Origin: Costus lasius | Taxonomy: Eukaryota > Streptophyta > Magnoliopsida > Zingiberales > Costaceae | Assembly (NCBI GenBank): GCA_027563935.2 | Contig: CM050448.1 | Location: 70,317,843-70,381,842, forward strand | DNA length: 64,000 bases | Reading direction: 5' to 3' | Shown here: in pieces, positions 1 through 10,145 of the stretch | How the letters are laid out: the number at the start of each line of letters is the position of its first letter | Position numbering within the stretch: the stretch's first letter is position 1 | The notes under the pieces: model-generated | What the model was told of the DNA's origin: nothing | Databases searched by the model: none | What the model saw: only the letters and a program-made list of their open reading frames with translations | Made by a program: the position numbers and the translations under genes

Positions 1-3000
1 CATATTTGATGTTTATCATTTTGCAATCGTAATTTAATACTGATTTTATTCATGATCCTGATGTTGATCTTGATTTTAATCATGATTTCAAACTTCATCT
101 TATGATATTCATCTTTACCTTCTTTTTAATCTTAATCTTAAACTCGATTTTGATCTTGTTTGTAATTTTGGTCTTCAATGTCGATATTGTTATTAATATT
201 GATATTGATTTAATAATGACGAAAATTTTGAACTCGATTTATGAACTTTAATTGTTATTAATCTTATTCTCATTCTTAATTATAACATTAATCTTATTCT
301 TGATAATTATCTTTATCTTCATTTTGATCTCAGTTTTGATCTCAGATTTCAGTTTTAATCTTATAATCTTCATCTTTATCTTGCTCCTAATATTCATCTT
401 AAACTCGATTTTGATCTCTGTGGAAATATTGATTTTTAATCTTGATATTAATATTTATATTTATCTTGGTATTTTAATGATGAGGGTGTTGATCTTGATT
501 ATGAGCCATATTTGATGTTTTTTCATTTTGAAATCTTAATTTAATATTGATTTTGTTCATGATCATGATGTTGATCTTGATTTTAATCATGATTTCAAAC
601 TTCATCTTATGATATTCATCTTTACCTTCTTTTTAATCTTAATCTTAAACTCGATTTTGATCTTGTTTGTAATTTTGGTCTTCAATCTCGATATTGTTAT
701 TAATATTGATATTGATCTAATCATGATGAAAATTTTGAACTCGATTTATGAACTTTAATTGTTATTAATCTTATTCTCATTCTTAATTATAACATTAATC
801 TTATTCTTGATAATTATCTTTATCTTTATTTTGATCTCAGTTTTGATCTCAGATTTTAGTTTTAATTTTATAATCCTCATCTTTGTCTTGCGTCTAATAT
901 TCAACTTAAACTCGATTTTGATCTCTGTGGAAATATAGATTTTTAATCTTGATATTAATATTTATATTTATCTTGGTTTTGTAATGATGAGGATGTTGAT
1001 GTTGATTATGATCCATATTTTATGTTTATCATTTTGAAATCTTAATTTAATATTGATTTTGTTCATGATCATGATGTTGATCTTGATTTTAATCATGATT
1101 TCAAACTTCATCTTATGATATTCATCTTTATATTCTTTTTAATCTTAATTTTAAACACGATTTTGATGTTGTTTGTAATCTTGGTCTTCAATCTTGATAT
1201 TGTTATTCATATTGATATTGATCTAATCATGATGAAAATTTTGAACTCGATTATGAGCTTTAATTGTTATTAATCTTATTCTCATTCTTAATTATAACAT
1301 TGATTTTATTCTTGATAATTTTCTTCATCTTGATTATGATCTCAGTTTTGATCTCATATTTCAGTTTTAATCTTATAATCCCATCTTTATCTTGCTCCTA
1401 ATATTCATCTTAAACTCGATTTTGATCTCAGTGGAAATAAAGATTTTTTAATCTTGATATTAATATTTATATTTATCTTGGTCTTTTAATGATGAGGACG
1501 TTCATCTTGATTATGATCCATATTTGTTGTTTATCATTTTGCAATCTTAATTTAATATTAATTTTGTTCATGATCATGATGTTGATCTTGATTTTAATCA
1601 TGATTTCAAACTTCATCTTATGATATTCATCTTTATCTTCTTTTTAATCTTAATCTTAAACTCGATTTTGATCTTGTTTGTAATCTTGGTCTTCAATCTT
1701 GATATTGTTATTGATATTGATATTGATCTAATCATGATGAAAATTTTGAACTCGATTATGACCTTTAATTGTTATTAATCTTATTCTTATTCTTAATTAT
1801 AACATTGATTTTATTCTTGATAATTATGTTCATCTTCATTTTGATCTCAGATTTTAGTTTTAATCTTATAATCTTCATCTTTATCTTGCTCCTAATATTC
1901 ATCTTAAACTCGATTTTGATATCGGTGGTAATATTGATTTTCAATTTTGATATTATTATTTATATTTATCTTGATCTTTTAATGATGACGAAGTTGATCT
2001 TGATTATGATCCATGTTTGACGTTCATCATTTTGCAATCTTAATTTAATATTGATTTTGTTCATGATCATGATGTTGATCTTGATTTTAATCATGATTTC
2101 AAACTTCATCTTACGATATTCATCTTTATCTTCTTTTTAATCTTAATCTTAAACTAGATTTTGATCTTGTTTGTAATCTTAGTCTTCAATCTTGATATTG
2201 TAATTAATATTGATATTGATCTAATCATGATGAAAATTTTGTACTCGATTTTGAGTTTTAATTGTTATTAATCTTATTCTCATACTTAATTATAACATTG
2301 ATCTTATTCTTGAAAATTATCTTCATCTTCATTTTGATCTGAGTTTTGATCTCAGATTTCAGTTTTAATATTATAATCTTCATCTTTATCTTGCTCTTAA
2401 TATTCATCTTAAACTCAATTTTTATCTCTATGGAAATATTGATTTTTAATCTTGATATTAATATTTATATTTAACTTGGTCTTTTAATGATGAGAATGTT
2501 GATCTTGATTATGATCCATATTTGATGTTTATCATTTTGCAATCGTAATTTAATACTGATTTTATTCATGATCCTGATGTTGATCTTGATTTTAATCATG
2601 ATTTCAAACTTCATATTATGATATTCATCTTTACCTTCTTTTTAATCTTAATCTTAAACTCGATTTTGATCTTGTTTGTAATTTTGGTCTTCAATCTCGA
2701 TATTGTTATTAATATTGATATTGATTTAATCATGACAAAAATTTTGAACTCGATTTATGAACTTTAATTGTAATTAATCTTATTCTCATTCTTAATTATA
2801 ACATTAATCTTATTCTTGATAATTATCTTTATCTTCATTTTGATCTCAGTTTTGATCTCAGATTTCAGTTTTAATCTTATAATCTTCATCTTTATCTTGC
2901 TCCTAATATTCATCTTAAACACGATTTTGATCTCTGTGGAAATTTTGATTTTTAATCTTGATATTAATATTTATATTTATCTTGGTATTTTAATGATGAG

Positions 3001-5758
3001 GATGTTGATCTTGATTATGAGCCATATTTGATGTTTTTTCATTTTGAAATCTTAATTTAATATTGATTTTGTTCATGATCATGATGTTGATCTTGATTTT
3101 AATCATGATTTCAAACTTCATCTTATGATATTCATCTTTACCTTCTTTTTAAACATAATCTCAAACTCGATTTTGATCTTGTTTGTAATTTTGGTCTTCA
3201 ATCTCGATATTGTTATTAATATTGATATTGATCTAATCATGATGAAAATTTTGAACTCGATTTATGAACTTTAATTGTTATTAATCTTATTCTCATTCTT
3301 AATTATAACATTAATCTTATTCTTGATAATTATCTTTATCTTCATTTTGATCTCAGTTTTGATCTCAGATTTTAGTTTTAATTTTATAATCCTCATCTTT
3401 TATCTTGCGTCTAATATTCAACTTAAACTCGATTTTGATCTCTGTGTAAATATAGATTTTTAATCTTGATATTAATATTTATATTTATCTTGGTTTTGTA
3501 ATGATGACGATGTTGATGTTGATTATGATCCATATTTTATGTTTATCATTTTGAAATCTTAATTTAATATTGATTTTGTTCATGATCATGATGTTGATCT
3601 TGATTTTAATCATGATTTCAAACTTCATCTTATTATATTCTTCTTTATATTCTTTTTAATCTTAATCTTATACACGATTTTGATCTTGTTTGTAATCTTG
3701 GTCTTCAATATTGATATTGTTATTCATATTGATATTGATCTAATCATGATGAAAATTTTGAACTCGATTATGAGCTTTAATTGTTATTAATCTTATTCTC
3801 AATCTTAATTATAACATTGATTTTATTCTTGATAATTTTCATCATCTTCATTATGATCTCAGTTTTGATCTCATATTTCAGTTTTTATCTAATAATCCTC
3901 ATCTTTATCTTGCTCCTAATATTCATCTTAAACTCGATTTTGATCTCAGTGGAAATATAGATTTTTTAATCTTGATATTAATATTTATATTTATCTTGGT
4001 CTTTTAATGATGAGGACGTTCATCTTGATTATGATCAATATTTAATGTTTATAATTTTGCAATCTTAATTTAATATTGATTTTGTTCATGATCATGATGT
4101 TGATCTTGATTTTAATCATGATTTCAAACTTCATCTTATGATATTCATCTTTACATTCTTTTTAATCTTAATCTTAAACTCGATTTTGATCTTGTTTGTA
4201 ATTTTGGTCTTCAATCTCGATATTGTTATTAATATTGATATTGATCTAATCATGACGAAAATTTTGAACTCGATTTATGAACTTTAATTGTTATTAATCT
4301 TATTCTCATTCTTAATTATAACATTAATCTTATTCTTGATAATTATCATTATCTTCATTTTCATCTCAGTTTTGATCTCAGATTTCAGTTTTAATCTTAT
4401 AATCTTCATATTTATCTTGCTCCTAATATTCATCGGAAACACGATTTTGATCTCCGTAGAAATATTGATTTTTAATCTTGATATTAATATTTATATTTAT
4501 CTTGGTATTTTAATGATGAGGATGTTGATCTTGATTATGAGCCATATTTGATGTTTTTTCATTTTGAAATCTTAATTTAATATTGATTTAGTTCATGATC
4601 ATGATGTTATCTTGATTTTAATCATGATTTCAAACTTCATCTTATGATATTCATCTTTACCTTCTTTTTAATCTTAATCTTAAACTCGATTTTGATCTTG
4701 TTTGTAATTTTGGTCTTCAATCTCGATATTGTTATTAATATTGATATTGATCTAATCATGACGAAAATTTTGAACTCGATTTATGAACTTTAATTGTTAT
4801 TAATCTTATTCTCATTCTTAATTATAACATTAATCTTATTCTTGATAATTATCATTATCTTCATTTTCATCTCAGTTTTGATCTCAGATTTTAGTTTTAA
4901 TCTTATAATCTTCATCTTAATCTTGCTCCTAATATTCATCTGAAACACGATTTTGATCTCCGTAGAAATATTGATTTTTAATCTTGATATTAATATTTAT
5001 ATTTATCTTGGTATTTTAATGATGAGGATGTTGATCTTGATTATGAGCCATATTTGATGTTTTTTCATTTTGAAATCTTAATTTAATATTGATTTTGTTC
5101 ATGATCATCATGTTGATCTTGATTTTAATCATGATTTCAAACTTCATCTTATGATATTCATCTTTACCTTCTTTTTAATCTTAATCTTAAACTCGATTTT
5201 GATCTTGTTTGTAATCTTGGTCTTCAATCTTGATATTGTTATTGATATTGATATTGATCTAATCATGATGAAAATTTTGAACTCGATTATGACCTTTAAT
5301 TGTTATTAATCTTATTCTTATTCTTAATTATAACATTGATTTTATTCTTGATAATTATGTTCATCTTCATTTTGATCTCAGATTTCAGTTTTAATCTTAT
5401 AATCTTCATCTTTATCTTGCTCCTAATATTCATCTTAAACTCGATTTTGATATCGGTGGTAATATTGATTTTCAATCTTGATATTATTATTTATATTTAT
5501 CTTGATCTTTTAATGATGAGGATGTTGATCTTGATTATGATCCATGTTTGACGTTCATCATTTTGCAATCTTAATTTAATATTGATTTTGTTCATGATCA
5601 TGATGTTGATCTTGATTTTAATCATGATTTCAAACTTCATCTTACGATATTCATCTTTATCTTCTTTTTAAACTTAATCGTAAACTAGATTTTGATCTTG
5701 TTTGTAATCTTAGTCGTCAATCTTGATATTGTAATTAATATTGATGTTGATCTAATCA
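1..5758. repeat. AT-rich tandem satellite, left block (about 506-bp monomer)
   Basis: About eleven head-to-tail monomers. Recurring landmarks such as the motif GATCCATATTTGATG (or a variant) occur near 504, 1010, 1519, 2011, 2514, 3020, 3526, 4034, 4538, 5045 and 5537, giving spacings of roughly 490-510 bp. The + strand is T-rich and built from short words such as TTGAT, TTAATC and ATCTT. Variants at the landmark (GAGCCATATTTGATGTTTTTTC, GATCCATATTTTATG, GATCAATATTTAATG, GATCCATGTTTGACG) define monomer classes in a non-random order, so the array has higher-order structure. Hydrophobic Leu/Ile/Phe-rich reading frames on the + strand follow from base composition and are not annotated as genes. 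The block ends where element A is inserted, at the duplicated AATCA (5754-5758). Confidence 0.95.
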
Positions 5759-6639
5759 TGTTGGGGTATGCCCTTAAGGCTAATGTTTGAGGCCTTGGGA
5801 TTGTAACAGTATCATGTATAAACTCTTCTGTTTATAAAGGCAATGGTTGTTATTCAGTTTGTTACATTGTCTGCTGCAATAACTGTGCTTCTGAATAATG
5901 TCTCAATGCTGTTCAGCTAGGCTGACATGCTATAAAGTCCTTAGTCGAGATATCTTGGTGAACATGAGACAGCCTTGATATGATTGAGACTAATATGTGT
6001 TCTAATCTTATAGGATGCTTCGAGCATGGAATAAGATGTAGACTCATGGGTACATTGGATGTACTGGACAGACCCTACTAGGATATTCAATTGCTTGTCA
6101 CAATGTGAATAATCCTTGTTTTGCTTCAAGTGGCACATGTCCTCTGACTTGAGATCACTTGTGTTTCTAAATGATGATTGTCATTGTTTTGAGGTAGTTC
6201 AATATCATTTGAAACATAATGGTTATAGACTATCTTGGATAATGATCATGAGTCAGGTTAGGGCACTAGTGATAGATATAGGATTGCCGTCTCCTTAATT
6301 GGAGTGTGATGTTCTACTGGGCCCCCCCTTAAATGAGATGATTGAGAAAGTGTATGGCCATACCCAGGTGACTATGTTCATCTGATCTAATCATGCTCAT
6401 CATATTGGAGCTACAAGCTTGACACGCTTGTCCAATAAGAACATCCAGTGGCAAAGGAAATATGTATGCCTAGTGAGTTGATTCACACTTGTGATGTGGT
6501 TTGGGTGTAGTCTTGGAAGACTCTTTCCTCTATATCGGGAGACAGTGATGTGTTGCTAGATACCCCTCACTGATCGTGATAATGTAAGTTATCGTTACCG
6601 ACATTTAAAGGAAACCCTCAGGGTCGCACAATTTGATGA
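5759..6639 (+). repeat. Element A 5' LTR, first part (U3 side)
   Basis: First 881 bp of the LTR, beginning TGTTGGGG at the satellite junction and ending with GATGA (6635-6639), the target duplication of element B. It holds the conserved half of the family LTR. TATA-like words are present (TATAAA near 5819 and 5834), but I cannot say which, if any, is the promoter. The antisense strand has a 65-codon open frame (5941-6138) that recurs in most LTR copies. Confidence 0.92.
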
Positions 6640-8340
6640 TGTTGGGGTATGCCCTTAAGGCTAATGTTTGAGGCCTTGGGATTGTAAGAGTATCATGTAT
6701 AAACTTTTAAGTTTATAAAGGCAATAGTTGTTATTCAGGTTGTTACCTTGTCTGCTGTAATAAGTGTACTACTGAATAATGTCTCAAAGCTGTTCAGCTA
6801 GGCTGACATGCAATAATGTCCTTAGTCGATATATCTTGGTGAACATGAGACAGCCTTGATATGGTTAAGACTAATATGTGTTCTAATCTTATAGGATGCT
6901 TCGAGCATGGAATAAGATGTAGACTCATGGGTACATTGGATGTACTGGACAGACCCTACTAGGATATTCAATTGTTTGTCACAATGTGAATAATCCTTGA
7001 ATGCTGCAAGTGGCACATTTCCTCTGACTTGAGATCACTTGTGTTTTCTAAATGATGATTGTCATTGTTTTGAGGTAGTTCAATATCATTTGAAACATAA
7101 TGGTTATAGACTATCTTGGATGGTGAGCTTGAGTCATGTTAGGGCACTAGTGATAGACATAGGATTGCCGTCTCCTTGTTTAAGGAGAGTGATGTTCTAA
7201 AGGGGCCCCCTGGATGAGATGATTGAGAGAGTGTATGGCCATACCCAGGTGACTGTGTTCATCTGATCTAATCATGCTCATCATATTGGAGCTACAAGCT
7301 TGACACGCTTGTCCAATAAGAACATCCAGTGGCAAAGGAAACATGTTTGCCTTGTGAGTTGGATTCACACTTGAGCTATGTTTTGGGTGTAGTCTTGGAA
7401 GACTCTTTCCTTTATATCGGGAGACAGTGATGTGTTGCTAGATACCCCTCACTGATCGTGATAACGTAAGTTATCGTTACCGACATTTAAAGGAAACCCT
7501 CAGGGTCGCACAATTTGATGATATGGCTTACTTAAGTCAGATCGTGTGGACTGAATTGTTTTGGTTCAGTTTAAAGGGATTTAAACTCTGATTGTAAGTG
7601 AGATCTGGTCTGATCATGTTTGATTGATTAAAGCTTGAGATCGGTAAGCTTCGATCGAGAGTGGTGATGCTAGATCGATCAGATCAGAAGCGTCAGATGA
7701 TGAATGGTCAGATCTAGGACCTTGGGGTCTAATTCGATCTAGACTTAATGTTTGGGCTGATTTGGTTTAATCATTGAACCAAAGAAATTGAACCGGCTCA
7801 TGGGTTGAGCGCATGGTTCATATGGGAGAAGAGAGATGCGCTTGGTTCACTTGGTGAACGCATAACGCATGTAGTCAAGGCATTGCTATTTTTGGAATGT
7901 TCGGTTTCAAAGAGGGAACGTTTCCACGTTCGGAAAAAACGCCTCCTCTCTATTCTCCTCGCTCAATTCGCTCTTGGTTGAGACGACTCACGGCTTGCGT
8001 TGTGGAGGTCGACAACAAGAGGATTCGGCCAAGCGATCATCTCTTCATCCCTTCAACCGATCAAGAAATCTTTGGAGTCTTGCTAGCACAAGTCGCGCCA
8101 AAGAAGTAGGTCTTCTTCCTCTTGTGTGCGACAACCTTTGGAGGAGATCTCTCTTGCTTTCTTCTTCCAAGACTCCATCCAAGAGATGGCGACGGTATGG
8201 ATCCTTCTCTTATCTATCTAGACATTTGAAAGTTAATCATATGCGATATTAAGATCTATGAAAACCCTTCTTCCGCTTGCAAAATTTTATGCGCCACCCC
8301 AATAGGGTTTTTGCCCCCCCTCTCGAAAGGGGTTCCATCA
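6640..8340 (+). repeat. Element B 5' LTR
   Basis: 1701 bp from TGTTGGGG to TTCCATCA. It includes a series of short perfect inverted repeats (positions 6896-6908, 6931-6945, 7202-7209, 7233-7244 and 7460-7475). A GGTTCA/TGAACC-rich part follows around 7760-7870. The conserved ATG-GCG-ACG-GTATG motif is at 8186-8199, and a terminal inverted repeat CCCCTCTCGAAAGGGG is at 8317-8332. Two sense reading frames (7897-8109 and 7974-8252) are present in B only and I do not treat them as genes. Confidence 0.95.
8186..8200 (+). promoter_or_regulatory. Candidate start codon and 5' splice site in the B LTR
   Basis: ATG GCG ACG is followed directly by GTATGG. The ATG has a purine at -3 and GC at +4, the favoured plant start context. 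The same ATG-GCN-NNG-GTA arrangement is found in every LTR of the window. The proposed exon end is 8194 and the intron begins at 8195. This is an inference without RNA support. Confidence 0.5.
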
Positions 8341-8342
8341 AC

Positions 8343-8354
8343 TGGTATCAAAGC
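8343..8354 (+). promoter_or_regulatory. Primer binding site of element B (variant)
   Basis: TGGTATCAAAGC begins two bases after the LTR end. It matches the 3' end of plant initiator tRNA-Met (TGGTATCAGAGC) except for A in place of G at the ninth base. A, D and E carry the perfect form. This is where minus-strand DNA synthesis would start. Confidence 0.9.
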
Positions 8355-10145
8355 CGGTTTATATATATGCATATGATTGCTTGATGCTATTTTGTGATCC
8401 TTGTTTGCGCAACATGCTTAGATCTATAGGTTACATGCGAAATTGATAGCATATGCTTTTATGTTTGCGCATGTTTAGTAGGCGCATCTTTGTTGTTGAT
8501 GTTTTATCAAAAGAATATCACTTGCGCGCCTATCATTAGACTAAGCGCCTACTATAAACCCTTAGACGGGTTAGTAGGGTTGAAGTCATCCTCTAGGTTA
8601 GATCCAACTAGTCTGATCAGACCATCTGACAGCCTAGATGGGTCGACCAGATAGCACCCTTGCGCAAGCAAATGGTGGCTATAGGTCGACTGCATCATAG
8701 GTGTGTAGCGATGTCTGGTTGAGACGTTTGTTGAACGCACATGAGTTAAGCCCGGGCTCACACCCGTTTGCCAGACCTCATTGTGGTTGTTCAGCCCTTG
8801 GCGCATGCATAGTTGACCATTGGGTCGACTCAAGTCAGTTAGGACTTGGTGCATGCAAGGGCACTGGATCTGACTAGTTTGGATGAGTGGATCCCTATTA
8901 ATGTACCGTTGTAAGGTTGTAGAGCATATAAGAGAATTAAAATTGATGCCAATGGGGTTTTCGAAATTTTATTTTCTTATCCTGGATCACATGATGTTTG
9001 ATGCCATATTGCTTGTTTATTTATTCTTATGTGGGCTGCCCATGTTAAATGTTTGCTGTGCTGGGGCCTGCGTGCCTGAATTGAAAAGTAAATTAATTAT
9101 TGTGATATGCGTATCACATTGTTTTTAATTTATAAATGTTATTGACCTGTGAGTCAATCTTGTCTAGATAGATTAATTTGTAAATTAATCAGAGAAGAGC
9201 ACAGAGCACATTTGGCAGAGGCGCATGCAGCAGAGGCTTGACCAGGTGGGAGGTCTAGGGTTCGACCCTAGGACCAGGCGCATCTTCCTGGTGGGCGCAC
9301 CTGAGCTGCAGTTGGCGCTTGGCCCTGGTTTGGGCCAGATGAGCAGCAAAAGTCCCATGAAGAAAAGCAAGTGAAGACTTAAGTGATATTAAGGTCTTAC
9401 TTAGGCTATGGGCTTTTACCACATAAGATCCATGCTTTCTTTTATTGTTTAATATTAGAATTGCATGATTAGTTTATCTTCTGCTATCACCATAGGAATT
9501 GCATGATAGTGAAGAAGATAAAAGACCGTTAAAATCCAACGACGAAATATCAAGCTCGTAAGCCTTCTGACGCGAAACCTCACTGTTCTGATTATCGTTG
9601 GAGCCGTGTTGTACCCACTCAGTGGGCACGTCCATCTATCTTCAGACGGTGTGTGATTTCACCTGCGTGTTACAGAGAAGGGATTTATCGCTTCTCGTTG
9701 CTCAGCATAGCATGTGGTGGTCCAGGGAGTAGGTCGGGTGAGCTTGGCCATGTAGGCTACATATGTGGCGCATATGGTAGCACATGGAGGCAGCCATCTG
9801 TGGGATCAGAGACTATGATGTACCAACTCAGTTGGCACAGTCTGCTGGATTGCCCAGATGAAGGGGAATCGCACGGGTTGGCGATTGGCAGGGACTGCCT
9901 ACCAGAGATTAGTGCTTGTACTCTCTGTGCATCTTATCTCGCCTGAGCGGGACGCGGAGACCAAGTATGAAATCTGGATCCCATCTCACTAAAAGAGTTC
10001 TACTCTTTCGGGCTGTTTTGCTGGATTTTTTAGCCAGATAAAAATAGTGAGAAAAAGAATCTTTCTTAAGTCCTGATTGATTCTTGACATTGATACTGAC
10101 CTTGCTGTTCTTGCATTGTTGTAGATTTCTGCAGCAACGAACACC
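8355..10145 (+). other. Element B leader (5' untranslated region)
   Basis: A 1.8-kb region between the primer binding site and gag, conserved in all five gag-pol copies. It contains many stop codons. It includes two related palindromes, CCCACTCAGTGGG (9614-9626) and CCAACTCAGTTGG (9823-9835), and a 97-codon open frame (9653-9946) that matches the C-terminal part of a longer leader frame in element D. I see no host gene or RNA gene in it. Confidence 0.8.
9614..9835 (+). other. Paired palindromes in the B leader
   Basis: CCCACTCAGTGGG at 9614-9626 and CCAACTCAGTTGG at 9823-9835 have the same centre and differ by one compensating base pair. Both sit in the context TGTAC...GCAC. Copies are at 19581-19593 and 19789-19801 (A), 51934-51946 and 52143-52155 (D), and 55948-55960 and 56157-56169 (E). 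The role is unknown; RNA dimerisation, packaging or protein binding are possibilities. Confidence 0.6.

Larger units (their letters stand above)
8195..10124 (+). other. Proposed leader intron of element B
   Basis: The proposed donor is GTATGG at 8195. The proposed acceptor is TTGCATTGTTGTAG ending at 10124, preceded by a pyrimidine-rich tract and a branch-point-like CTGAC near 10096-10100. Joining 8194 to 10125 places ATG-GCG-ACG in frame with seven codons (ISAATNT) leading into the annotated gag ATG at 10146. The intron would remove the primer binding site and the whole leader, so spliced RNA could be translated but not reverse-transcribed. The same geometry holds in the A, D, E and F copies as far as they can be seen. 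Confidence 0.45.

Noticed and set aside
252..515. Repeated open frames of 60-87 codons rich in Leu, Ile and Phe in the satellite, resembling small membrane proteins
   Set aside because: They recur once per monomer at a fixed phase, arise from T-rich low-complexity DNA, and start or stop irregularly with monomer variants. There is no sign of a gene.
1..5758. CRISPR-like or microsatellite interpretation of the tandem array
   Set aside because: Units are about 506 bp, contiguous and without unique spacers; a eukaryotic satellite explains the pattern.
7897..8252. Sense frames of 70 and 92 codons in the LTRs of B (also 15308-15663)
   Set aside because: Present only in B's two LTRs, not conserved in frame in the other copies, and without recognisable motifs.
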